This document shows, piece after piece, positions 35,675 through 42,943 of a DNA stretch of 64,000 bases. The notes under the pieces are model-generated. The model was not told where the DNA came from. It worked only from the letters and a program-made list of their open reading frames with translations, and made no database searches. This DNA is from Mycolicibacterium alvei (GTDB lineage: Bacteria > Actinomycetota > Actinomycetes > Mycobacteriales > Mycobacteriaceae). The first letter of the stretch is position 1. Each line of letters begins with the position of its first letter. Both the position numbers and the translations under genes were made by a program. The stretch covers positions 1,302,001 to 1,366,000 of the forward strand of contig NZ_AP022565.1 in the NCBI RefSeq assembly GCF_010727325.1. The letters run 5' to 3'.

Positions 35675-36799
35675 ATGAAGTTCGTCGACGAATTCCGCGA
35701 CCCGGCGGCCGCCCGCGCCCTGGTGAAAGCAATCACCGAGCTTGCCGCCGGTGACGAGTTCAAGTTCATGGAGGTCTGCGGCGGCCACACCCACACCATC
35801 TACCGACACGGGATCGAGCATCTGCTCCCGGAGTCGATCGAACTGGTCCACGGGCCCGGATGTCCGGTGTGCGTGATACCCATGGGCCGGGTGGACGACG
35901 CGATGTGGCTGGCCGAACAGCCCGGCCTCATCTTCACCACGTTCGGCGACATGATGCGGGTACCCGGATCGAACGGCAACCTCATCGAGGCCAAGGCCCG
36001 GGGTGCCGACGTCCGGTTCGTCTACTCACCCCTCGACGCACTCAAGATCGCCCGCGACAATCCCGACCGCCATGTGGTGTTCTTCGCGGTCGGGTTCGAG
36101 ACGACGGCGCCGTCCACTGCCGTCACGCTGGTGCGCGCCCGCGCACTCGGCGTCGACAACTTCAGCGTGTTCTGCAACCACGTCACCATCGTGCCGCCGA
36201 TCAAAGCCATCCTGGAGTCACCTGACCTGCGACTCTCGGGATTCCTCGGGCCCGGTCACGTCTCGACCGTCGTGGGCCTGCGCCCGTACCGCTTCGTCCC
36301 CGCCGTCTACCACAAACCGATCGTGGTGGCGGGCTTCGAACCGCTCGACATTCTGGCGTCGGTGCACATGCTGCTGCGCCAGATCCGCGACGGCCGCTGC
36401 GAGGTGGAAAACCAGTACACCCGCGTGGTGCGGCCGGAGGGCAACACCGCGGCACTGAAACTGATGGCCGAGACCTTCGAACTACGCCCACACTTCGAAT
36501 GGCGCGGGCTCGGTTTCATCTCGCAGAGCGCGCTCAAGATCCATCCCGACTACGCCGGCTATGACGCCGAGCTGATCTTCGAGATGCCCGGGGTGCGGGT
36601 TGCCGATCCGAAGGCCTGCCAATGCGGTGAGGTGCTCAAGGGCGTCATCAAGCCATGGGAGTGCAAGGTTTTCGGGACGGCCTGCACACCGGAAACCCCG
36701 ATCGGTACCTGCATGGTGTCCCCCGAGGGCGCCTGCGCGGCCTACTACAACTTCGGCAGATTGCATCGCGAAACCGCGCAGTTGTTGCTGCGGCATTAG
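35675..36799 (+). CDS. hypD: Hydrogenase maturation factor HypD
   Basis: HypD is a [4Fe-4S] protein that, with HypC, holds the Fe(CN)2CO unit during assembly. Signatures in the 374-residue protein are MEVCGGHTHTIYRHG (active Cys), HGPGCPVCVIP, GFETTAPSTA, CNHVTIVPP and FLGPGHVS. The C-terminal cluster cysteines lie in ACQCGEVLKG, WECKVFGTAC and GTCMVSPEGACAAYY. It is the last gene of the island and is convergent with a small membrane gene after 10 bp. Confidence 0.97.
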   Translation: MKFVDEFRDPAAARALVKAITELAAGDEFKFMEVCGGHTHTIYRHGIEHLLPESIELVHGPGCPVCVIPMGRVDDAMWLAEQPGLIFTTFGDMMRVPGSNGNLIEAKARGADVRFVYSPLDALKIARDNPDRHVVFFAVGFETTAPSTAVTLVRARALGVDNFSVFCNHVTIVPPIKAILESPDLRLSGFLGPGHVSTVVGLRPYRFVPAVYHKPIVVAGFEPLDILASVHMLLRQIRDGRCEVENQYTRVVRPEGNTAALKLMAETFELRPHFEWRGLGFISQSALKIHPDYAGYDAELIFEMPGVRVADPKACQCGEVLKGVIKPWECKVFGTACTPETPIGTCMVSPEGACAAYYNFGRLHRETAQLLLRH

Positions 36800-36809
36800 C
36801 GATGTGAGA

Positions 36810-37058
36810 TCAGCGGCGCCAGTTCGGGAAGTTGTCCAGATCCCGCAGCGTCATCACGAACCCGAATGCGCCGACCCCGATGGCCAGGAAGTATCCGATG
36901 GCCGCCTGCCATCCGCTCAGAGTCGACGCGACCAACCAGCACAGCAGAACTGCCGCGATAACGAGCAGCACACCGTAGAGAGGTGTCCGCATCGGATGGT
37001 CACCGAGAGCCATAACTCCGGTATACGCCGAAAACGCGACGAGGAAAAGACCCGTCAA
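36810..37058 (-). CDS. Small membrane protein, up to 82 residues, unknown
   Basis: The product has two or three hydrophobic helices (about 2-17, 27-47 and 53-72) and ends DLDNFPNWRR. The longest start is a TTG at 37058, which gives an intact first helix. An ATG at 37013 (67 residues) is the alternative and would lose it. No family is recognised. It lies on the same strand as the DUF3046 gene, just outside the hydrogenase island. Confidence 0.6.
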   Translation of the reverse strand: MTGLFLVAFSAYTGVMALGDHPMRTPLYGVLLVIAAVLLCWLVASTLSGWQAAIGYFLAIGVGAFGFVMTLRDLDNFPNWRR

Positions 37059-37073
37059 CTCCCCAGGGGCGGT

Positions 37074-37268
37074 TCACCACTGATCGCGTGGGACATCGAA
37101 GTCGGCGCACAACGCCCGCCACACACTGCGCGGCTCCACTCCGTCCTCGATGGCCTGCGCGGCCGTACGGCCCTGGAGAGCAGTGAGCACGTGGTCGACG
37201 AGCAGCGAACGACCCCGCGCCGCGCCGAACTGGCCGTCCACGAGCTCATTGAATTCGGTCAACCGCAC
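37074..37268 (-). CDS. DUF3046 protein (Rv2738c-like)
   Basis: This 64-residue soluble protein starts MRLTEFNELVDGQFG and ends with the VWRALCADFDVPRDQW block, a clear DUF3046 pattern. In M. tuberculosis the homologue is the immediate upstream neighbour of recA. Here the whole hydrogenase island lies between them. It overlaps the glycosyltransferase gene by 10 bp, so the two are co-translated. The function is unknown. Confidence 0.88.
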   Translation of the reverse strand: MRLTEFNELVDGQFGAARGRSLLVDHVLTALQGRTAAQAIEDGVEPRSVWRALCADFDVPRDQW

Positions 37269-38440
37269 GGGCCCAACCTACCCAGTGCGTCATGGCACAC
37301 CCGTACCGGATCTGCCACCTCGGACAGCGAGGCGCCGGCGCGCTGCGCGGCCGCGCGGTGGGTGGAGGACCCGAGCACGGCGCCGACCGCGGCAGTCAGC
37401 GAATCCCCGGATAGCGGCCGCACCAGCCGACCACTGCCCTGGCGCACAACGCGATTGGCGATCTCCCATTGATCGCCGCCGCCGGGAACCAGCACCATCG
37501 GCACACCCGCGAGCAGGGTCTTGGACACGATGCCGTGACCGCTGCCGCAGATCACCAGATCGGCATGGCAGAGCAACTCGTCCTGACGACCGAGCCCCAC
37601 CGCCGCCCACGGCGGCACCTCGACATCGGCCCCGCCGAGTCGCGACACCACCACCCGGGCGCCGTCCGGCAGCGTCGCACCCGGACGCAGCGACTCCAGC
37701 GCCAGTTCCGCCATGCCCTGCGCCCCGGTGGTCGCGGTGGACGGAGCCACCATCACGACCGGCCCCGAACCCGGTGGCACGGTCAGCACCCTGTCGGTGG
37801 GCTCGAAATGCAGGGGACCCACCACCACGGCCTCGGCCGGCCAATCCGGGCGCGGCACCTCCAACGCCGGCAGGGTGGCGATCAACCGGCGTAACGGGCC
37901 GGGGTCCTGCGTGGGCAGCCCGATCTGGGTCCGGACCGCGGCCCGCTCGGCCATACCGGCCCGCACCGACCTGGCGGTCAGCGCACGCATGACCGCGTCG
38001 CGCAGTCGCCCCCGGAGGCCGACGCCCGGAGCCAGCCCGCTGCCCACCGGCGGCAACCCCTTCGAGGGCAGGTACAGCGGATGCGGGCTGAGCTCGACCC
38101 ACGGCACCCCGAGCAGCTCGGCGGCCAGACCGCCGCAGGCGGTGATCACGTCGGAGACCACCAGATCCGGCCGCAGTTCCTCCAGGACGGGCACGTTGAG
38201 CTGCGCCATCCGCCCGGCACGCTGGTGAATCTTGGCCCCGGCGTCGGCATCGTCGTCGTCCTCGGTCGGATCGAGGCCGGCGAGTTCGACCGCGTCGATG
38301 CCGGCGTCCCGCGCGGTATCGAGCCATTCCACCCCGGTCAGCAGGGTCGGGGTATCCCCCGCGGCCAGGAACTTCAGGCACAACGCCAGGGCCGGGAAGG
38401 CATGTCCGGGATCGGGTCCGGCGACCACAGCTACGCGCAC
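37259..38440 (-). CDS. Glycosyltransferase, MGT/UGT-like GT1 family (Rv2739c-like)
   Basis: The 393-residue protein begins with a GTG at 38440. The N-terminal acceptor domain starts VAVVAGPDPGHAFPALAL. The C-terminal donor-binding domain has LVICGSGHGIVSKTLLAGVPMVLVPGGGDQWEIANRV, the form of the GT1 signature that binds nucleotide sugar. Such enzymes glycosylate lipids or natural products. M. tuberculosis has the orthologue in the same position. Acceptor and sugar are unknown. The catalytic His of GDxH is GGDQW here, which is normal for MGT-type enzymes. Confidence 0.85.
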   Translation of the reverse strand: MRVAVVAGPDPGHAFPALALCLKFLAAGDTPTLLTGVEWLDTARDAGIDAVELAGLDPTEDDDDADAGAKIHQRAGRMAQLNVPVLEELRPDLVVSDVITACGGLAAELLGVPWVELSPHPLYLPSKGLPPVGSGLAPGVGLRGRLRDAVMRALTARSVRAGMAERAAVRTQIGLPTQDPGPLRRLIATLPALEVPRPDWPAEAVVVGPLHFEPTDRVLTVPPGSGPVVMVAPSTATTGAQGMAELALESLRPGATLPDGARVVVSRLGGADVEVPPWAAVGLGRQDELLCHADLVICGSGHGIVSKTLLAGVPMVLVPGGGDQWEIANRVVRQGSGRLVRPLSGDSLTAAVGAVLGSSTHRAAAQRAGASLSEVADPVRVCHDALGRLGPCG

Positions 38441-38481
38441 CGGCCTACCCTGCCACAGCCATTCCCCACTAGGCTGCGGGC

Positions 38482-38925
38482 ATGGCAGACCAATCCACCA
38501 CCGCAGCGCAGACCCCGGCGACGTCTGTCAAAACGGTCGAGACGTTCCTCACCGCGCTGCAGGAGCAGGATTTCGATACCGCCGAGAACGCGCTGGCGCA
38601 GAACCTCGTCTACCAGAACGTCGGTTTTCCGACCATCTACGGTCGCAACCGTGCCATCAAGGTCTTCCGCTCGATGCCGAAGTGGATGGGCTTCGAGGTG
38701 AAGATTCACCGGATCGCCGCCGACGGCGCCTCCGTGATCACCGAGCGCACCGACGCCCTCACGTTCGGGCCGCTGCGCGTGCAGTTCTGGGTGTGCGGGG
38801 TTTTCGAAGTCTATGAGGGCCGAATCACCCTGTGGCGGGACTACTTCGACATGCTCGACTTCCTCAAGGCGACCCTGCGCGGCTTGGCCGGTGTGGTCAT
38901 CCCGTCGCTGCGAACGTCCCTGTAA
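38482..38925 (+). CDS. ephG: Epoxide hydrolase EphG (limonene-epoxide hydrolase type)
   Basis: EphG opens epoxides, including sterol and fatty-acid epoxides, by a one-step mechanism. In the 147-residue protein the catalytic triad is Arg89 and Asp91 (ITERTDAL) with Asp120 (WRDYFDM), matching Arg99/Asp101/Asp132 of Rhodococcus LEH. The enzyme is a small NTF2-like cone, probably a dimer. A TAGGCT -10 element lies 6 nt before the ATG, so the mRNA is likely leaderless. Rv2740 is the syntenic match. Confidence 0.93.
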   Translation: MADQSTTAAQTPATSVKTVETFLTALQEQDFDTAENALAQNLVYQNVGFPTIYGRNRAIKVFRSMPKWMGFEVKIHRIAADGASVITERTDALTFGPLRVQFWVCGVFEVYEGRITLWRDYFDMLDFLKATLRGLAGVVIPSLRTSL

Positions 38926-38932
38926 CGGCGGT

Positions 38933-39763
38933 TCAGGCGCGGCGCAGCTGACCAAGTTCGTCGAACGCCTGCGCCCACCCGACCAGACGATCGGTGGCGC
39001 CGGTCAACTCATTACGGTAACGCTGCTGTGACAGCGGTGATGCCGCGGCCTGGCCGCTGTTCACCGTCGACACCAGTTGGGCTGCAGCAGTGACCATTTC
39101 GTTGTACTGCCGCACGCCCTGACCGAGCTGGGCGGTGAAGGCGTTGATGGTCGGCAGCAGATGCTGGCGCGACTGCGGCGCATTGGCGATCGCGCGCTCC
39201 ATCGAGACCACCTCGGTCGCGGTGGCCGCCATCGTCCGTGCGGTCCGGTTGGCCGCCACGGTGAGTTCCCGCAGTTCGCCGGCCGGCAGCATCCGCCCGC
39301 GCTCCAGAACACCGAGCAGCGAGAACATGCCCCGCTCCGAGGCCATCAGCGCCGCCATCGGCTGACGGGCAGCCGAGCCCCACGGCGGCAACCGACGTGC
39401 CGAGACCGGCCGCTCCACCGGGAGCGGTTCGGCGCGCAGCCATCGGTAACGCAACCACAACAACGTCGCCGGGAACGCCGCACCCGCCGCGATCGCGCCG
39501 GTGATGATCAGGCCCCAGACCGGTGTGCTCCACGACGCCAGCAGCGCCGTCGCGAGCACCCAGAACCCACTGGACAGAGTGAAGAACACCGCGAGCCGCA
39601 ACGCCCACCGCCGCTTGCGCAGCAGCTTTGCGCGCGGATCAGCGGCGGCGCTGAGCTTCTCGGTCAGAGCCCCCGACAGGTCTGCCGCGGTATCGATCCC
39701 CCGTTGCACCAACGACTTCCAGGCGTCGGTGCGACGGGTCTTGGTAACCATGATCTGGGGCAC
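38933..39763 (-). CDS. pspM: Psp-system membrane protein PspM (Rv2743c-like)
   Basis: PspM anchors the mycobacterial phage-shock response at the membrane with PspA and ClgR. The 276-residue protein has two adjacent helices (about residues 55-105, LAVFFTLSSGFWVLATALL then IITGAIAAGAAFPATLLWL) and a long helical C-terminal domain. The start is a GTG at 39763, 9 bp after the pspA stop. An ATG four codons later is also possible. The gene order clgR-pspA-pspM is conserved. Confidence 0.87.
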   Translation of the reverse strand: MPQIMVTKTRRTDAWKSLVQRGIDTAADLSGALTEKLSAAADPRAKLLRKRRWALRLAVFFTLSSGFWVLATALLASWSTPVWGLIITGAIAAGAAFPATLLWLRYRWLRAEPLPVERPVSARRLPPWGSAARQPMAALMASERGMFSLLGVLERGRMLPAGELRELTVAANRTARTMAATATEVVSMERAIANAPQSRQHLLPTINAFTAQLGQGVRQYNEMVTAAAQLVSTVNSGQAAASPLSQQRYRNELTGATDRLVGWAQAFDELGQLRRA

Positions 39764-39771
39764 TCGAATCT

Positions 39772-40587
39772 CTACTGGCCGAGCGGTTTTTCCGGGGCGG
39801 CCGGGGTTTGGTTGGTCGCCGGGGTGGCCGGCGTGGTCTGGGAGGCACCTCCGCTGGGCAGCGCATCGCCACGCATCGAGGCGCGGATCTGCTCGAGCCG
39901 GGAGTGGCCGGCCATCTGGACGCTGGCCTGCTGCACCTCCATCATGCGGCCCTGCACGGAGTTCTGCGCCAGCTCGGCCTCACCCATGGCGTTGGCATAA
40001 CGACGTTCGATCTTCTGGCGCACTTCATCGAGGCTCGGGGTGTTACCCGGTGCGGCGACCTCACTCATCGAGCGCAGCGAGGCGCTGACCTGCTCCTGCA
40101 TCTTGGCCTGCTCGAGCTGGGACAGCAGCTTGGTGCGTTCCCCGATCTTCTGCTGCAGCATCATCGCGTTCTGCTCGACAGCCTTCTTGGCCTGCCCGGC
40201 CGCCTGTAGCGCCTGGTCGTGCAGCGCCTTGAGGTCCTCGACGCTCTGCTCGCCGGTGACGAGCTGGGCGGCGAACGCCTCGGCGGCATTGGTGTACTCG
40301 GTCGCCTTGGCCGCGTCGCCGGCGGCGGTGGCCTGGTCGGCCAGTGTCAGTGCCTGCCGGACGTTGGCCTGCAGCTTCTCGATGTCGGCGAGCTGGCGGC
40401 TGAGCCGCATCTCCAGCTGGCGCTGGTTGCCGATCACCTGGGCGGCCTGCTGGGTGAGTGCCTGGTGCTGGCGCTGCGCGTCCTCGATGGCCTGCTGGAT
40501 CTGCACCTTCGGATCGGCGTACTCGTCGACCTTGGAGCTGAACAGCGCCATCAGGTACTTCCACGCCTTGACGAACGGATTGGCCAT
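39772..40587 (-). CDS. pspA: Phage-shock protein A, 35-kDa antigen (Rv2744c)
   Basis: PspA is an ESCRT-III-like coiled-coil protein that stabilises the cell membrane under stress and binds ClgR. The 271 residues start [23 protein letters not shown], an amphipathic membrane helix. A long coiled coil follows from about 25 to 215, and a flexible Thr/Ala/Pro tail from about 235. It lies 214 bp after clgR and is the main effector of the operon. Confidence 0.96.
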   Translation of the reverse strand: MANPFVKAWKYLMALFSSKVDEYADPKVQIQQAIEDAQRQHQALTQQAAQVIGNQRQLEMRLSRQLADIEKLQANVRQALTLADQATAAGDAAKATEYTNAAEAFAAQLVTGEQSVEDLKALHDQALQAAGQAKKAVEQNAMMLQQKIGERTKLLSQLEQAKMQEQVSASLRSMSEVAAPGNTPSLDEVRQKIERRYANAMGEAELAQNSVQGRMMEVQQASVQMAGHSRLEQIRASMRGDALPSGGASQTTPATPATNQTPAAPEKPLGQ

Positions 40588-40801
40588 GGGTTCGTTCCGC
40601 CTTATCTGTCGGGCTTGTCGGTCGGGTCCTTGATCGGACCTCGTGCTTCAGGGTGCCGCAATTCCTCTGATGCCAACTTATCGGTTCTGGGCAGGCAGCC
40701 ACAGTCCCGCGGGCTGTTCGCATGGGCGTTTCTGCGAAAATTCGCACACCCACCGACGAGGAGCGCTCGGTCCGGCGTCGCGGCGTTGCCTCAGGCCACG
40801 A

Positions 40802-41143
40802 TCACGCGACGGCCATGACCGCGGCCTGCGGGATGACCACCTTGGTCGCGGCATCGATGTGGGCGACATTTGCATGGGCCGGCACCTTGACGGCGGCACT
40901 GGCGTGTTCACGCTCGGCCATGTTCTCGCCCGCATCGGTGAGTACCCGCGAGAGCGGGACTTCCAGGGCGTCGCAGATGGCGCTCAGCAGTTCGCTGGAG
41001 GCCTCTTTTCGACCGCGCTCCACTTCGGAGAGGTAGCCGAGACTCACCCGCGCCGCGTCGGATACTTCGCGCAGGGTGCGCCCCTGCTCGGTGCGGGCAT
41101 GACGAAGCACGTCGCCAATCACCTCGCGCAGCAATGTCGTCAT
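40802..41143 (-). CDS. clgR: Transcription activator ClgR
   Basis: ClgR activates clp protease, psp and its own genes after envelope stress. The 113-residue protein has a Cro/C1-type HTH (about 14-68, [27 protein letters not shown] core). Its C-terminus ends AVMAVA, a nonpolar tag that is typical of ClpP1P2 degradation signals. A GAAGGAGA site precedes the ATG, and a near-perfect SigE promoter lies upstream. It is the first gene of clgR-pspA-pspM. Confidence 0.95.
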   Translation of the reverse strand: MTTLLREVIGDVLRHARTEQGRTLREVSDAARVSLGYLSEVERGRKEASSELLSAICDALEVPLSRVLTDAGENMAEREHASAAVKVPAHANVAHIDAATKVVIPQAAVMAVA

Positions 41144-41185
41144 CGCGTCTCCTTCGCTTCGCCTGTCGCAGGTTCGCTAACTGAC

Positions 41186-41214
41186 CAACGCCGCCGGTCG
41201 CAGCTTGGTTCCCG
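41186..41214 (-). promoter_or_regulatory. SigE-type promoter of the clgR-psp operon
   Basis: On the minus strand GGGAACC is followed after 16 nt by CGTTGG, which fits the mycobacterial SigE pattern GGAAC-N15-16-CGTT. The transcript would start about 35 nt before the clgR ATG. SigE control of clgR is known in M. tuberculosis. Confidence 0.82.
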
Positions 41215-41232
41215 AAGGGCCCGGGATCTCGG

Positions 41233-41721
41233 TTACTGGTTCTCGACCAGGAACCGCAGCCGGGCGATCGCCTCGTCGACCGCACCGCGGCGGATGTCCC
41301 AGCGGGAGCCGGGTAGGGACAGTTCCATGACCTCGGTGTCGACCGGGCCGGCCAGGCCGATGAACACCGTGCCCACCGGGTGTCCGCCGTGCGGTTCCGG
41401 ACCCGCCACGCCGGTGAGGCCGATACCCCAGGTCGCTGAGCAGCGCTGTCGGGCACCGACCGCCAGCGCCCGCGCCGTCGGCACCGCGACCGGACCGACC
41501 GCGTCGAGCACCTGGGGAGCCACTCCGGCCAGCCAGATCTTGGTGTCCTCGTTATAGGTGATCAGGCCGCCCTGCAGCACCGCACTGGCTCCGGTCACCC
41601 CGGCCAGCGTCGCCGCGAGCAGTCCGCCGGTCAGCGACTCGGCGGTGGCCACGCTCTGCGAGCGCACCGTCAGGTCGGCGACCAGGGCCCTGGCGTCCTC
41701 AGTGAGCAGCGGATCGTCCAC
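41233..41721 (-). CDS. CinA C-terminal domain protein (NMN deamidase PncC-like)
   Basis: The 162-residue protein is the stand-alone CinA C-terminal domain, which in PncC converts nicotinamide mononucleotide to nicotinate mononucleotide. Signatures are VATAESLTGGLLAATL, GLITYNEDTKIWLAGV and GLTGVAGPEPHGGHPVGTVFIGL, with the catalytic Ser/Thr/Lys network. There is no N-terminal MoaB-like domain. It overlaps the end of pgsA by 23 bp. NAD salvage is inferred from family. Confidence 0.9.
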   Translation of the reverse strand: MDDPLLTEDARALVADLTVRSQSVATAESLTGGLLAATLAGVTGASAVLQGGLITYNEDTKIWLAGVAPQVLDAVGPVAVPTARALAVGARQRCSATWGIGLTGVAGPEPHGGHPVGTVFIGLAGPVDTEVMELSLPGSRWDIRRGAVDEAIARLRFLVENQ

Positions 41722-42304
41722 GCGAGTCCCTGATGGCGGACATGACGTAGTCGACGCCGGTGAGCACGGTCAGCACCACCGCGGCCCACATGATCAGCCA
41801 GGCGATGTCGAGCCACACATCGGACCACGCATACAACGGCAGGATGAACAACCCGATGGCCACGGCCTGCACCAATGTCTTGAGCTTGCCGCCGCGACTG
41901 GCCGGGATCACGCCGTGACGTAGCACCGCGAACCGCAGGACCGTGATCCCTATCTCCCGGATCAGCACCACCACGGTGATCCACCACGGCAGGTCCCCGA
42001 GCATCGACAGGCCGATCAGTGCCGCCCCGATCAGGGCTTTGTCGGCGATCGGATCGGCCAGTGTGCCGAACTCGGTGATCATCCCGTAGCTGCGGGCCAA
42101 CGCCCCGTCGAGATGGTCGGTGATCACCGCGACTGCGAACACCGCGAAAGCTGCTATTCGCCAGCTGGTTTCATGCCCGTCGCCGACGAACAGAAATGCC
42201 AGGAACACCGGAACGAGCACCATCCGCACACCGGTGAGCATGTTGGCGAGGTTAGCCACGCGCGCACGCGGGACCACCGGATCGGTAGAAGGTTGGCCCG
42301 GCAC
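41699..42304 (-). CDS. pgsA: CDP-alcohol phosphatidyltransferase PgsA3
   Basis: This membrane enzyme makes phosphatidylglycerol phosphate or a related phospholipid. The CDP-alcohol motif is complete (DHLDGALARSYGMITEFGTLADPIADKAL), with all Asp ligands. The GTG at 42304 gives 201 residues, VPGQPSTDPVV onward, and lies 6 nt after a TATTCT -10 element, so the mRNA is likely leaderless. The longer open frame has no ribosome site. It is divergent from argA and corresponds to Rv2746c. Which phospholipid it makes is not settled. Confidence 0.9.
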   Translation of the reverse strand: MPGQPSTDPVVPRARVANLANMLTGVRMVLVPVFLAFLFVGDGHETSWRIAAFAVFAVAVITDHLDGALARSYGMITEFGTLADPIADKALIGAALIGLSMLGDLPWWITVVVLIREIGITVLRFAVLRHGVIPASRGGKLKTLVQAVAIGLFILPLYAWSDVWLDIAWLIMWAAVVLTVLTGVDYVMSAIRDSRGRSAAH

Positions 42305-42310
42305 CGCAAC

Positions 42311-42339
42311 AGAATATCGGTTGCCGGAACCGATACTCT
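42311..42339. promoter_or_regulatory. Back-to-back leaderless promoters for pgsA and argA
   Basis: On the minus strand TATTCT (42311-42316) is 6 nt before the pgsA GTG at 42304. On the plus strand TACTCT (42334-42339) is 7 nt before the argA GTG at 42347. Both fit TANNNT. The start codons are only 42 bp apart, so the two promoters must overlap. Confidence 0.6.
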
Positions 42340-42346
42340 TGCGGCT

Positions 42347-42868
42347 GTGAACCCAGGCAGTGTCGAGTCGCGCCAGCACCCTGTAGTCCGCCGCGCCCGC
42401 ACGTCCGATGTTCCGGCGATCAAGAGCCTGATCGACGTCTATGCGGGCAAGATCCTGCTGGAAAAAAACCTGGTGACGCTGTACGAGGCGGTGCAGGAAT
42501 TCTGGGTGGTCGAACTCGGCGGGGAGCTCGTCGGATGTGGCGCTCTCCATGTGCTGTGGGCCGACCTCGGCGAGGTACGCACCGTGGCCGTGCACCCGAA
42601 GGTTCGCGGTACCGGCGTCGGGCATGTGCTCGTGGAGCAGTTGCTCGACGTTGCCCGCGACTTGCACCTACGACGGATCTTCGTGCTGACCTTCGAGGTC
42701 GACTTCTTCGGTAGGCACGGTTTCGAGGAGATCGAGGGGACTCCGGTGACCGCCGAGGTGTACGAGGAAATGTGCCGCTCGTACGACACCGGTGTGGCGG
42801 AGTTCCTCGACCTGTCCTACGTCAAGCCCAACACCTTGGGCAACACCCGGATGTTGTTGGCGCTCTAG
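42347..42868 (+). CDS. argA: N-acetylglutamate synthase, GNAT family
   Basis: This enzyme acetylates glutamate with acetyl-CoA, the first step of arginine synthesis. The GTG at 42347 gives 173 residues, one short of M. tuberculosis ArgA (Rv2747). The GNAT core is ELVGCGALHVLWADLGEVRTVAVHPKVRGTGVGHVLVEQLL, with the acetyl-CoA-binding RGTGVG loop. The C-terminal FFGRHGFEEI completes the fold. It lacks the kinase-like domain of E. coli ArgA, as is normal here. The mRNA is probably leaderless. Confidence 0.92.
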   Translation: MNPGSVESRQHPVVRRARTSDVPAIKSLIDVYAGKILLEKNLVTLYEAVQEFWVVELGGELVGCGALHVLWADLGEVRTVAVHPKVRGTGVGHVLVEQLLDVARDLHLRRIFVLTFEVDFFGRHGFEEIEGTPVTAEVYEEMCRSYDTGVAEFLDLSYVKPNTLGNTRMLLAL

Positions 42869-42883
42869 GCGTCCTCTATCCGC

Positions 42884-42940
42884 CGAAACGGTATTCCAGC
42901 AGGCGCTCACTCGCAAAAACCCTGCCGGAATACCGTTTCG
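42884..42940. terminator. 20-bp inverted repeat, bidirectional terminator argA/ftsK
   Basis: The arm at 42884-42903 (CGAAACGGTATTCC...) pairs with 42921-42940 at 19 of 20 positions over a 17-nt loop. It lies exactly between two convergent genes. It is long and lacks a T-run. Confidence 0.85.
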
Positions 42941-42943
42941 ACG

